Shown here: positions 1-11,276 of the stretch, piece by piece
How the letters are laid out: each line of letters starts with the position of its first letter
How positions within the stretch are numbered: position 1 is the stretch's first letter
Source of the DNA: Sipunculus nudus
Taxonomy: Eukaryota > Annelida > Sipuncula > Golfingiida > Sipunculidae
Reading direction: 5' to 3'
Length of the DNA stretch: 64,000 nt
NCBI GenBank assembly: GCA_026874595.1
Contig: CM049317.1
Coordinates: 45,840,401-45,904,400, forward strand
Translations under genes and position numbers: made by a program
Notes under the pieces: generated by a model
What the model was told of the DNA's origin: nothing
Seen by the model: the letters and a program-made list of their open reading frames with translations, nothing else
Database searches by the model: none

Positions 1-3000
1 GAAGGTCTCATAAATAGAAAAAAAATGCGTAAAAATTCTCCAGTCTGCAGGAAATGATGGAACATCCCATGATCAATATCCATGCAAAGAATCATGGTGA
101 TCAATGCAGTGGTTATTCAGATACTGGAGCTTTTGTATCAAATTTTGCATTATTCTGGGGGGTACTTCGGAGTCCCATAGCTCCAAGGATATGGGTAACA
201 GAGACCTAATTTTAGGTTTTCAGGGAGATTTTTCATTAGTCTCTCTGGATGTCAAGTAAGAAGATTCTAGGTACAGCAGTTACAGTTTGTGGCATGTGAA
301 CAGATGACCACTTCATTTGAAGGTCTCATAAATAGAGAGAAAAATGCCTAAAAAATTGAAAAAAATACAGGTGGCGCCACCAGTTTGCAGGAACTGATGG
401 AACACTCCATGATCAATATGCCTGGGAAGAATCATGGAGATTTATGCATTGGTTATTCAGATACTTGAGTTTTGTATCAAATTTTTAATTATTCTGAGGG
501 GTACTTACTACGAAGGATATGGGTAACAGAGACCTAATTTCATGTTTTCATAGAGACTTTTCATGAACCTCCCTTGATGTCAAGTTAGAAGAATCTAGGT
601 CCAGCGGTTACGATTTGTGCCCTGTTAACAGATGACAGCTTCTTTGAAGGTCTCAAAAATAAAGAAATAATTTCATAAAAATTGAAAAAAATACAGATGG
701 CGCCACCAGTTTGCAGGAACTGATGGAACATCCCATGATCAATATTCATGCAAAAAATCATGGTGATCAATGCAGTAATTATTCAGAGACTTGAGCTTTT
801 GTATCAAATTTTGCATTATTCTGGGGGGTACTTTGGAGCCCCATAGCTCCAAGGATATGGGTAACAGAGACCTAATTTTAGGTTTTCAAAGAGATTTTTC
901 ATGGACCTCCCTGGACATTAAGTTTGAAAATTCCAGGTCCAGTGGTTACGATTTGTGCCCTGTTATCAGATGACAGTTTCATTGAGGTCTGAAAAAAAGA
1001 GAAAAAATTTGTAAAAATTCGAAAAAACAGGTGGACCCACCAGTCTGCAGGAAGTGATGGAACATCCCATGATCAATATTCATTCAAAGAATCTTGGTAA
1101 TCAATGCAGTGGTTATTCAGATACTTGAGCTTTTGTATCAAATTTTGCATTATTCTGGGGGATACTTCAGAGCCCAATAGCTCTGAGGTTTTGGGTAACA
1201 GAGACCTAATTTTCAGATTCCAAGAAGACTTTTCATTGGCCTCTCTGCATGTCAAGAAGGAAGATTCTAAGTCCAGCCGTTATGATTTGTGCCCTGTTAT
1301 CAGATGACCGCATCTTTTAAGGTATCAAAAATAGAGAAAGAAAATTGTAAAATATTGAAAAAATACAGGTGGCGCCACCGGTCTGCAGAAACCGATGAAA
1401 CACTCCATGATTAAAATCCATGCAAAGAATCATGGTGATCAATGTATTAGTTGTTCAGATATTTGAGTTTTTGTATCAAATTTTCATTATTCTGGGGGGT
1501 ACTTCAGAGCCCCATAGCTTGAAGAATCTGGGTAACAGAGACCTGATTCCAGGTGTCCAAGGAGACTTTTCATGGACCTCCCCGCATGTCAAGAAAGAAG
1601 ATTCTAGGTCCAGTTGTTATGATTTGTGCCCTGTTAACAGATGACTGCATCTTTTAAGGTCTCAAAAATAGAGAAAAAAATCGAAAAAAACAGGTGGCGC
1701 CACCAGTCTGCAGAAGCTGATGAAACATCTTATTATTAATATGTATGCCAAAAATCATGACCATCAGTGATGTAGTTAATGAGATATTGAAGTTTTAGTA
1801 TGAAATTTTTCACTATTCTGGGGGGTACTTTGGGGCCACATAGCTCGAAGGATATGGGTAACAGAGACCTAATTTCTGGTTTCCGTGGAGACTTTACATA
1901 GGTCTCTTAGAATATCAAGAATGAAGATTCTAGGTCCAGTCTTTACGATTTGTGCCCTGTTAACAGATGTCCACATTTTTAAAGGTCTCAAAAATAGAGA
2001 AAAAAATTCGTAAAAAATCGAAAAATACAGGTGGCGCCACCAGTCTGCAGGAACTGATGGAACATCGCATGGTCATGTATGCCAAAAATCATGACCATCA
2101 GTGATGTAGTTAATGAGATATTGAAGTTTTTGTATGAAATTTTTCTCTATTATGGGGGGTATTTTGGGGCCCCATAGCTCAAAGGATATGGGTAACAGAG
2201 ACCTAATTTCTAGTTTCCATGGAGACTTTTCATAGGTCTCTCAGAATGTCAAGAATGAAGATTCAAGGTCAAGTCTTCACGATTTGTGCCCTGTTAACAG
2301 ATGTCCACATTTTTAAATGTCTCAAAAATAGAGAAAAAAATTCGTAAAAAATCGAAAAATACAGGTGGCGCCACCAGTCTGCAGGAACTGATGGAACATC
2401 GCATGGTCATGTATGCCAAAAATCATGACCATCAGTGATGTAGTTAATATGATATTGAAGTTTTTGTATGAAATTTTTTATTATTCTGGGGGGTACTTCA
2501 GAGACCCATAGCTCGGAGAATATGGGTAACAGAGACCTAATGTCAGGTTTCCAAGGAGATTTTTCATGTACCTGCCTGGATGTCAAGTCAGAAGATTCCA
2601 GGTCCAGCGGTTACGATTTGTGCCCTGTTAACGGACGGACGGCCGGACGGACAGACGGACGGACGACGGACGAAGGGTGATCGCTATAGCTCAGATGACT
2701 TTCAGTCAGCTGAGCTAAAAATTAGAAAATATAAAGGTGGTGCAACCAGTCTTCAGGACTGATGAAAGTCTACATGATCCATATGCATGGAAAGAATCAT
2801 GGCAACCAATGAATTAGTTATTCAGATACTGTAGCTTTTGTATCATTTTTTCTCTGGGGTGTGCACAAACATGTCCCATAACTCAAATAACATATGTCAC
2901 AGTGATTAAATCTCATGTGTCCAAGGAGACTTTTTAAAGCCTTCCTTGGATGGTAAGTTAGAAGAGACTCGAGGTCCAAAGGGTACGATTTTTGGCCTGT

Positions 3001-3060
3001 TAACAGACGACAAAATGGCACGCTAGAGAAACGACGACAGCAAAACTGTGATCGCTACGT
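1..3060. repeat. Tandem-core repeat element A (pearl/CvA- or HINE-like), left-truncated by the window
   Basis: About nine diverged monomers of 325-340 bp in direct orientation. Landmarks in each are the palindrome GGTGGCGCCACC (starts near 371, 697, 1369, 1694, 2031, 2365), the phrase ATATGGGTAACAGAGACC and the end ACGATTTGTGCCCTGTTAAC. The array passes into an ACGG-type tetranucleotide microsatellite (about 2630-2676) and a terminal hairpin (2688-2716). One more degenerate monomer follows to about 3055. Core repeat, then tetranucleotide microsatellite, then 3' hairpin is the known plan of molluscan pearl/CvA elements, which are classed as non-autonomous Helentron derivatives (HINEs). The family assignment is inference. 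All short ORFs here are products of the repeat. Confidence 0.75.
2688..2716 (+). repeat. Terminal hairpin of repeat element A
   Basis: Inverted arms beginning AGCTCAG and ending CTGAGCT around a short loop, followed by AAAAATT. It lies directly after the ACGG microsatellite. The same hairpin ends element B at 49895-49924 with changed but still paired stem bases. Confidence 0.7.
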
Positions 3061-3280
3061 GTAAAAGATGTTAAGATTGCATTAACAATCCAGGTCTAGC
3101 TACATATTGGTTTCAAAAGTTGATTACTCTCGTAAAGGTATGAGCATATCCGGGGTACAATACCAGCCTTCACTACTTCACCATTTATACTGCTAAAGTC
3201 TGATTAACATTAATACAAAAAACAATTAATTCTTACATGGGTATAATTTGCATTTGTTACAACCATTTTAACATGCTTAC

Positions 3281-3386
3281 CAAACAAAAAGAATCAAGAC
3301 TACAACCAGTAGAATGGCACAAATTGTTCCTCCCACAGCCAATGCTAAAGTTGTCATATTCTGCTTTGCGGAATCGGTGACTGGGT
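3281..3386 (-). CDS. Lectin gene 1 exon 9: transmembrane helix
   Basis: 106 nt, phase 1 in and phase 2 out, donor GTAAGC. Codes a single hydrophobic helix (LALAVGGTICAILLVVVLIL). The exon ends in TG, exactly as the transmembrane exon of gene 2 does. Confidence 0.8.
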
Positions 3387-3801
3387 CTGTGTCAGTATAA
3401 GAAAAAAAAAAACGGTTAATAATAAAAAAAAATGTGACACGACTTTACATTTCAAGTCACTAACTTTATGGTAGAATTTTTCAATGAACATACATGAAGC
3501 CACTGTGGAGGTATCAGTTCTTGCAATGTCGATGGATCCAGATTCTCTTGTCATGCCACTTGAAGAATCAGGCGTTTCAGATGACAACGCATATATTGCT
3601 TGGGGCTTTGTAGATTGACCATTATTTGTGACCCTTTCTGTGGTTTCTAACGTAGAAAATGTTTGAACCGTGGAGGACGTGGACGTTGGCAGTGTCAGCA
3701 GGAATTCTGAAATCAGAAATGAAATAAGCAATTCACGGGGCGGCATGTAAGAATTGGACACATTTGTATAAAAGAAAAGTGAAGTGTAGGTTTAACGCTT
3801 A

Positions 3802-3865
<64 letters not shown>

Positions 3866-5722
3866 AGAAGGTTCATTCTATATGAGAATGGAACCACGAC
3901 CGGTTGATTCCTCTGTCATTAAGTTAACGAATATCCCAACCCCATACGGCTATGTTTTTTTCTGTGTATTCAGGTTATATATAATAACTTGTCCTTTCAG
4001 TTACATGTTTTATAGTACTTTTATACAATAAAATATCAGAATTGATTCTTCTTTGTGCATGAATATACCATGCATGGATATGTTTCATGTCAGTGTAGAA
4101 AACATGTTTAACCTTACCTGATTCACAAATATACGAAGTCGGTGTCATATCACACGATTCTGACTTCCAGTTTGCTTGAGAATCCAATGAAAGGCAATGT
4201 AGCTTTTTCACAATTCTATCAGGATTTGAAGACCAGTAGCTATTTGTGATGTCAACATTTAAATTGCCACCTTGAAAAATGGAAATATCTTTCTTGTGAT
4301 GCATGTGCCTGTTTTTAATACATGTAGTAATTTTCATTTTCTCATCATAGAAATATAAACTACTGGCACAAATACTTCTTTTGAATAAACATTAGTGATG
4401 CTAACAAAATAGAGCATGTCACACCTTTCCACTTAAGAGACTGCTCCTCTTGTTTGGTTTAAATATGTATCATAATCATTAGTACCGTTTTCAATTATGT
4501 ACAAATATTACCTTTCTCCCAGCTCCACCGTCGACTTGATCCCATTATCCAAAATGTTTGATTGCTATTATATTTAACAATGTTATGCATTGCGTTTTCC
4601 AGATCCCTGAATACGGTATATGTATAAAACGATATGAGCTGGGATGATCGGCTGGTATCTAAAGAATAGCATTGATGTATTGCCTGTTCCCATGACATAA
4701 GGTTCTTAATGTACTTAGTACATTTTCCGTTTGCTGACAACAGGTGTTCCTCGTCCTCACAAGGTATTCCTCCCTCCGTTTTATCTATGAAAGTATATAG
4801 CTGTTTAATAACTGAGAAGAACACGTTAGGCCTCACGCATAAAATTAAGTATAAAAAATAATATATAATGAAGCATCTCGTCATAACGGAAACTTTTTAA
4901 ATGCCGCCCTGAATGTGTCCGTGCTAGTTTACAAGATAAATGAAATTATAAGTTACGTTAATAAGGGTTATCATAATACTGATACATCAGTGTAAAGTCT
5001 AAATATTCATCTTATGAACATAAAAGATCCACACCAAGCATGCATAGTGGGTAATGCAGATTGGTGCACTCCCTGTGTTCCTGGTAAGTATCCGTCTGTC
5101 CTTTATAGTTTCTACCAATCACCACCAAACAAAAAGCTTCCATCTTGCTATTTACCAGGCCGTACGGGTAACCCGTTCCCCAAATTAGATTGTCAGGCAC
5201 TTTTATAGATAGAAAGAAAGATTTGTCACTGGTAAATATAAATGTAGTTGACTATTAGCCACTACATTGAGATACACAATGCAGCAATCTAAGTGTGCGT
5301 CTACATTAACAGCAACCTGTTTCGTCTGACATTGAATATTTGTCAGTTTACAAATATCATACAGCAATAAATCATTACATAGCAACAATTAAACATTTCA
5401 TACAATTATGTGATAATAATGGTTGTACATGTATTCATCCTAGGTATTTGTGTTTGATAGTAAAGATCAAGTTGAAACCAAATATTCGAACTACTTTTTA
5501 TGTAGTTGAAATGAGAATGATAAACCCAAACCCGTGGCGTTGGTCATGTATATAGCGTTATATGTTGACTCAGCTGAGCAGAGCACGGTCATGCATGTTG
5601 AACATTTCCTTGGGTCTCCGTTCCCGTGCTTCCCGAAATAATTTCTGCAGCAGCAGCGAGTTCCTGTATCTTGGATCTTTTGAATATACAAAAAGAAACT
5701 AATCTGTTCCTATAAATTATCA

Positions 5723-5769
<47 letters not shown>

Positions 5770-5848
5770 TATATACATATATACTATTCCCAAAAAAGAA
5801 ACACTCCACTCCTATTGTAGAAGAACGCACACGCACACACACACACAA

Positions 5849-5890
<42 letters not shown>

Positions 5891-7621
5891 TTACCAGTCC
5901 AAAATAGAGGTAACTGCGACAGTGCTTTCTACAATCATCCACGGTAACAATGTGAACGCAGTTTTCTTCTGTGTCGCCGACTGGATAACATCCCTGGTAG
6001 AACGTTCCAACGTGTGAGAATTCTGAAGATTGCAAAGCACATTCAAAGACGCTGAATCTCTTGTTATCCGAGTTACATGATAGGGAAAAGTTAAATAAAT
6101 AAAATAAATAAAAAAACAGGGAAAAAGTAATTCAAAAAGGCCATCAATCAATAATATTTCCTACGGATTTGTCTCCCCTATTTTTCTTGGATCAATATTT
6201 TTTTTCTTGCAAAATTAAACCAAATGTGCAATAATTATTAAATATATGGAAACTAGACTGAATAATTATGTTGATCATATACATCATTTCAAGAAATGAA
6301 GCAGTTTTTTTTATATTATCTTGGTAATCTTGCCAAATTCTCCGTATTGAGTCACGACCTATAAGAAAATAGAGGACAAAATACCGCCCGCTCGCACCAT
6401 ACTTTTTATTCGCAGAGTCCTGAGAATAATAACATTATTTTGTGCGGCCTTTCTTAACATTTCCGTATTTCGTTACTCACCATTCTTCATCATGCCCATC
6501 ACTAACAATTTTCCTCCGGCTATGACTGAAACGCTATGGGGAAGGGGACCTATTTTGTCCTCTGATTACGCCGTTATTACCTCTTAGTTTCGCTTGACAA
6601 TGTGTCATCTGTCAGACTGACAGGTACCTTATTATAGCTGGTATTTGAATGTTTAGGTTTTTGAGAATTGTCTTTGTTTACTTGTTTGGAGACAGTTTTA
6701 TTGTATCGACCTGTCTTTTGGTGAATCTGTGGTAGCAAGAGCTCATACGTATGTTTGTCTTGGAAACCTAGTATATTTTACTTATTTCGGCGTCTTCCTC
6801 TCTCAAACATTTTTGCACTCGGCTGTTTATAGACGACCATACAAATTCACCTCACTAACTGTTGGGATAATTGGCAGTTCTGCAGTTTGTAGGACCTTCT
6901 CCATGCCCATCGTTTCGGGACTATCAGGATATTCAACACGTGTAAGACCCTCCATCCTGCTAACTAGTCTACAGAAAGTCTATATTTACGGCCACAAACG
7001 GAGTTAACATTACAACCCTCAAGGGTACTTCCTTAAATTAATATTTCCCAGCCAGTCATTGTGTGATATGGGTTCATTATGTAAAAACTTAATGATGTTT
7101 TGCAAAGGGAATATATTCCATTTGTTCACGAAAATGCATTGAATCTACAATAAAAGAAAACAAACAATTTTGCAAGCTACAGCAAATTGCCACTCATTGA
7201 TTGATCTTTCAAACAGCGATACATGGATATTAAGCCTTTTACATATTACTTGTCAACTTTATTAAAGATAATTTTATGATATGAAGTCCGTGAAATTCTA
7301 TTCAACGTTAATAACCTTTGTTCATCCAGTTGAAATACAAAGGGACAACCTTTCCACCTATCCAGGTGGCATGTACTCCTCTCTCGAGTATTAGCTGACG
7401 GAGAGCTGCGTGAGAGGTTTCACTATGGTCCCGGGCTAAATAGCTGTTCCTTTTCCGACATTGTTCTTGTGCTGATGTCCAAGAACATGGTTCCTCATAC
7501 AAACAATAATGTTTTCCCGGCTCTGAAAAACACGCACTTGTGAATTATACACACATATAACCACATACATAAGCCCAAACAGCCATCCATATTTTTATAA
7601 TGAAACTTAAACACAAACTTA

Positions 7622-7661
<40 letters not shown>

Positions 7662-7685
7662 GGGTGTGCGATATATATATATATG

Positions 7686-7732
<47 letters not shown>

Positions 7733-8331
7733 GGGTGTGCGATATTGTCGAAATATCGGTATATCGCGAAACGGTGATTTGCATATATTATAAGATATAT
7801 TTCCTTACTTGGCAATCAGAGAATTCCAGACAATGGTTTAAAACAGAGAGGAATAGGTAGATAGGTGCATGGCGAATCACAACTGTGAACCAAATGCTGC
7901 CGTTCTTAAAAAACAGAACTTTTAAGTGTTAACTCGGCTTTTGATCTTAATTGCAGTAAGACGTAAGGAAAGGATATAAATGAGTGAGTAATTATTATGA
8001 CGGTGTTGAGCACTTCTTTCTTTCTGTTGCAAGGAAATATTTCTCGTAAGTCATCGGGCTTACATGCAAATTTCTTGGTACGGACCTTTGGTCTATGGTT
8101 AATTGAAGACACGTTGGCGGCTTTAACCGCAATGATTTCATTAATACAAACCCATTTAGTTGTCTCAATTTGCAAAAGAATCATTATTTTGCCGTACCGC
8201 GATATACCGATATATATCGATAGTATTGTTGTTACCTTACCATGGGCATTGGTACATGAATTTGACAAGGCTCCCTCAACAAAAGTGAACAGTAAGCAGA
8301 TCGCCATAATCACGCAGACTCCTAATATCAT
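3281..8331 (-). CDS. Lectin receptor gene 1: secreted signal, CTLD1 with internal WSC domain, CTLD2, Ser/Thr stalk, transmembrane helix (3' end not found)
   Basis: Predicted type I membrane protein. Nine coding exons, in order: 8241-8331, 7316-7522, 5895-6022, 5532-5676, 5035-5199, 4512-4784, 4118-4270, 3494-3706, 3281-3386. They join in one frame for 493 complete codons and end in phase 2. Order: signal peptide, first half of CTLD1, WSC domain, second half of CTLD1, complete CTLD2 ending in YICESG, a 71-residue Ser/Thr-rich stalk and a transmembrane helix. Neither CTLD shows the EPN/QPD or WND residues of classical calcium-dependent sugar binding, so its ligand is unknown. Exon lengths match the neighbouring paralogue (91, 207 and 153 nt identical). 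The cytoplasmic exon and stop were not found; they may lie left of the window or have been lost near repeat element A. Confidence 0.8.
3494..3706 (-). CDS. Lectin gene 1 exon 8: Ser/Thr-rich stalk
   Basis: 213 nt, phase 1 to phase 1, acceptor GATTTCAG, donor GTATGT. Low-complexity Ser/Thr-rich text (TLPTSTSSTVQT), probably an O-glycosylated stalk. One exon here corresponds to six in gene 2. Confidence 0.75.
3802..3862. repeat. (TA)n microsatellite
   Basis: Uninterrupted AT dinucleotides in the intron between the gene 1 stalk and CTLD2 exons. Confidence 0.95.
4118..4270 (-). CDS. Lectin gene 1 exon 7: second half of CTLD2
   Basis: 153 nt, phase 1 to phase 1, donor GTAAGG. Reads DITNSYW, HCLSL, NWKSESC and SYICESG, a typical CTLD C-terminus. 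Same length as gene 2 exon 7. Confidence 0.85.
4512..4784 (-). CDS. Lectin gene 1 exon 6: first half of CTLD2
   Basis: 273 nt, phase 1 to phase 1. Has a long-form start (IPCEDE, then GKCTKY), MSWEQAIHQC, FWIMGSSRRW and SWEKG. The intron follows at the same place in the lectin fold as after exon 2. Confidence 0.85.
5035..5199 (-). CDS. Lectin gene 1 exon 5: second half of CTLD1
   Basis: 165 nt, phase 1 to phase 1. Reads IWGTGYP, FCLVV, HREC and YPLCML: the beta-strand end of a CTLD with its final Cys pattern. It completes the fold begun in exon 2, across the WSC exons. Confidence 0.85.
5532..5676 (-). CDS. Lectin gene 1 exon 4: WSC domain, second half
   Basis: 145 nt, phase 0 in and phase 1 out. 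Carries RCCCRNYFG, then KCSTC, LC and TYNAIY, the C-terminal half of a WSC domain. The donor GTTTGG is weak, but the paralogous exon ends at the same place. Confidence 0.8.
5725..5893. repeat. (CT)n, (CA)n and (TA)n microsatellite cluster
   Basis: CT repeat about 5725-5766, CA repeat about 5827-5846 and TA repeat about 5852-5893, in the intron between the two WSC exons of gene 1. The TA run ends next to the exon 3 donor at 5894. Confidence 0.95.
5895..6022 (-). CDS. Lectin gene 1 exon 3: WSC domain, first half
   Basis: 128 nt, phase 1 in and phase 0 out, acceptor ATCTTCAG, donor GTAAAT. Reads FYQGCYP, then Cys residues at NC, DDC and KHC, then YFGL: the N-terminal half of a WSC domain, a Cys-rich extracellular module proposed to bind carbohydrate. 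Confidence 0.85.
6023..7315. other. Gene 1 intron between CTLD1 first half and WSC; weak inverted repeat
   Basis: No exon recognised. A 13-bp inverted pair (AGAGGACAAAATA at about 6371 and its complement near 6550) may mark a small MITE. No CTLD second-half exon was seen on the minus strand, which matters for reading the WSC as inserted. Confidence 0.4.
7316..7522 (-). CDS. Lectin gene 1 exon 2: first half of CTLD1
   Basis: 207 nt, phase 1 to phase 1, acceptor TTTTTCAG. Shows the CTLD start (HYCLYEE), the paired SW..AQEQC helix, the core TWIGG and an end at NWMNKG, where the fold is only half complete. Same length and phase as gene 2 exon 2. Confidence 0.85.
7624..7728. repeat. (TA)n microsatellite cluster
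   Basis: Three TA runs (about 7624-7658, 7672-7684, 7690-7728) separated by copies of the phrase TTAGGGGTGTGCGATAT. Confidence 0.95.
7731..8238. mobile_element. Possible MITE with ATATCGG-rich terminal inverted repeats in gene 1 intron 1
   Basis: The left end starts AGGGGTGTGCGATATTG and contains AAATATCGGTATATCGCG. The right end, read on the minus strand, has ATATATCGGTATATCGCGG after GGTAACAACAATAC. The shared core is about 18 bp with weaker similarity outside it. The spacer of about 430 bp has no believable ORF. Target duplication not determined. Confidence 0.45.
8241..8331 (-). CDS. Lectin gene 1 exon 1: start codon and signal peptide
   Basis: The ATG opens a hydrophobic leader (MILGVCVIMAICLLF...). 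The exon codes 30 codons plus one base and ends at a GTAAGG donor, phase 1. It has exactly the same 91-nt coding length as exon 1 of lectin gene 2, which supports the start. Confidence 0.75.
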
Positions 8332-9675
8332 TTTTCTTCTAAACTTTCATCAGAAATCTCGTGATTCCCTCTGCCAGATGGTGCGTGATAGGAATGTGTT
8401 ATCTGTTAATAATTGTCACGACTCATACGACTTGGTCCTTGACAGGAAATTTTCCCAGTTGGTGACTCCTTGACACTCAAGTATCAAAGTCAAGTTGATA
8501 AAGGTAGGCCACCGAAATTAAATATATATTTCTTATATGAGAGGATAAAAAGAGAGGATATCATAAGAAACGTAATAACCAAATTTGTGCTTCGTAAAAA
8601 ATGGCACATGCAATGTCCGGGTTTTTTTTTTCCTTACGCATGGTTAATGAGTAAATAAAAACTGATTATTCCTATAATACACGAATAAAAACTTTAAACT
8701 AGAATTGAACTTACCCTTTTAAATTTCACACTGCTGACCCCCAATTGGCATTCCCGGGGACATTAATATTTGACAGTCAAGATGTTTCGCCTTTTCACGT
8801 CCGACAGCTCCAGAACTTGACCTCAGTGAAGCAGTAACTTCTTATGTGTTTGACCTATCTTATAGTTCCTTATTAAAAATAACATTTTATTAACACTAAA
8901 AAATATTTAATATCTGGTGATTCGTATAATTCATTCCGGTGAGATAACCAGCCCAAAAATCCTACCTGCATCGATAAATTTATATAAATGGTTACAAAAC
9001 CAACCTATTTCAGGATTGCTAAGGCCATATGCATCCAGACCCACTCCCTGTCTCCCATGAGCCATTTTATAGGGGTTACCATGAGGATTTAATTAAAAAC
9101 TGCAATGGAGTGCTAGTGGACATCTCCTACTTGTTAAGCACGTTCGACGGATGACCAGGCACTGGTGTTTTGATAGTCTTTCGTCTCTTAGGCGCATATA
9201 AATTTCATGTCTTATGCTTGACGCATAAACTAATTATTATATTACGTTCTATTCAAAGCCTGTAGTCTCAATAAAAAGCCATACCTTCTCAACAGTATAT
9301 ATCCACCTTTTCAAGTGTCCATGTACTAGGGGATCCAATAAAACCACCGTGTGGGACTTATTTGTGGGAGTGTCATTGCTATCGAATTTATTTATCAGAG
9401 CAATAAATCCAATAAATACATATTAAAGAGATTCTTTCCTGCTCGTAGACACATTAACAAATATAAACGACGAAGACATAAATAAAAATTTAACAATCTT
9501 ATAGCAAGTACACACACGGTTAGTTTCTAACACGGACTCTTGATTCCAGTGATAACCAATATACATCTCTATGGTGAACTGTTAACATTTTGATCACATG
9601 CTGACGAATTACGCGCACTGTCACATAAAACACATGCATCATCTCAGTAACTTCCCTGTCAGGTTCTTGTTGATA

Positions 9676-10068
9676 TTATATGTCATGATTTAAGGCCTTT
9701 GTACGTGACCTTAGGTAACACCCACACCTTGCTGCCCGGACCTTGCTCAGTAGGACGTTTACTTTATTGGTCCTGAGAGTTAAACCCGTGGTTATTACCA
9801 AGTACATGTATTGCAATCCAAACAGATAATCGATAACACGAGATCCGTCGGTATCTCGGCGGAGCCTACCGGTGTGATAGTAAAACACAGTGTTAAATTC
9901 CGTGATAAAGGTGTATATATATAAAATGTCCAGATAAGGCAATGCAGTTAAAGTTATAACAACCGAGTCTAGAATATCCGAGCAGATTAACGATATGCTA
10001 ATCTGTTTAATGGTTTCGGATAAACTAGAGACGAATGACAACTGATTTTCAGCAGCCAGTTCCATCAT
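9676..10068 (-). CDS. Unrecognised 130-codon ORF
   Basis: An open frame lies between the two lectin genes, and the same frame continues upstream of its first ATG for about a dozen codons. It is hydrophobic in its first two thirds (ICSDILDSVVITLTALPYLD) and basic at the end. No family recognised. It could be an exon, a pseudogene fragment or chance. A charged ORF (10355-10537, NELARKLDMLMKDRDNETRK) lies just upstream on the same strand and might belong with it. Confidence 0.25.
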   Translation of the reverse strand: MMELAAENQLSFVSSLSETIKQISISLICSDILDSVVITLTALPYLDILYIYTFITEFNTVFYYHTGRLRRDTDGSRVIDYLFGLQYMYLVITTGLTLRTNKVNVLLSKVRAARCGCYLRSRTKALNHDI

Positions 10069-10640
10069 ATCTTGTTCTTTTATTTTTGGCAGATCGTTTG
10101 TCTACACATTAAAAATTAAGACATCCGGAGGTTTTTCAGGTAAAGTACAGGTAAATCAGATAGTGAGAGGACAACCAGTCTAGTCGGTCCACCAGACATT
10201 AAGTGGGGAAAGTCATCATAACAAATTACCTGGCTAATACATTTATCGGTGTGAGACCGTGCATGTCCATCCATCTTGCAATAGAATAGATTTCTCGATG
10301 GTACCACCTAAAGTTATGTAAGTAGAAAACATCCATGCAATTTATTAGACGTATCTACGGAGCTCGTGAAGGAACATGTGTACTATATTTTTTAAAATAA
10401 ATATCGCCATCTTTTCGCGTTCCCTCTCGATCTTTTCGCGTTTCATTGTCGCGATCCTTCATAAGCATATCGAGTTTCCTCGCGAGTTCATTAACTGTCA
10501 TTTCATCATGATGAATTGATTTATCAAAATAGTTCACTCAACAGGCAAGAACACAAAGAGGGTTTTAAGACAGTGTAATTGGAATAATTTATATAATAAT
10601 AATAATATATCTATACATGTTACAGTCAATTTGTGAAATC

Positions 10641-10678
10641 AGTCATTTCATGAAATGACTACATTTCATGAAATGACT
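10641..10678. repeat. 20-bp perfect palindrome with repeated half
   Basis: AGTCATTTCATGAAATGACT reads the same on both strands. It is followed directly by ACATTTCATGAAATGACT, almost a second copy. Intergenic, upstream of lectin gene 1. Confidence 0.9.
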
Positions 10679-11191
10679 TAAAATGAAAAAGGCATAACTA
10701 CACAGATTGCCTGACTGCGAATCAGGCATTCAGTGTAATAGGTAAAACTGTGAGAAATGAGGAGCTATTAGTCAGGAAGTTATTTAAGTAGCTGGCCAAT
10801 TGTTTCACAACTGAATTGGGGGTTATTAGGTTACCTCCGTCAATAGTTTGGTCATTTTACTTGACCAAACTCGTCGCAAATTACCGCACAAATGATTATT
10901 GCTGTATGATGACCGGAATGATCTGGAGAATAACATGTCAAAAGTCCCGCGACACTTCAAGATATAAAACAAAAATATCAAATATGTCAAATCCTGCCGT
11001 GGATAAGTCAATAGCCTGCGCTGTCCTCATAAACATTCAAATGATTTAAATTATTTCAAATGAGCAGAGTTGAGAGGCCATCGACATGTATTTTATGTAA
11101 CTTTTCACATCCATAATCCACATATATGTTTTTCCTTTACATGATTTGTTCAAACAGTTGCCCAGCAGCTGTTACACTTTATGGTAGTATT

Positions 11192-11276
11192 CTAGAAATA
11201 TAATTTCCAATAATTTAAAGGCAAGTCCTTTCTGTTCACTTCTCTTCGTTTTCTTCGCTTTCCTACATCCATCCAG
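11192..11276 (-). CDS. Lectin gene 2 exon 15: cytoplasmic tail and stop
   Basis: 85 nt including TAG at 11192-11194. The acceptor TCTTTCTCAG joins in phase 2 directly after the helix. The tail starts with a stop-transfer run (KRRKRR) and ends NYWKLYF; YWKL fits the YxxPhi sorting signal. Confidence 0.75.

Noticed and set aside
3060-3240. Possible last exon of lectin gene 1 after TTTAGCAG
   Set aside because: Gives an open tail in the right phase but with no basic stop-transfer run and no likeness to the gene 2 tail.
7600-7860. ORF of repeated Tyr-Ile
   Set aside because: Translation of TA microsatellite; the same holds for ORFs at 35766-35948 and 53958-54191.
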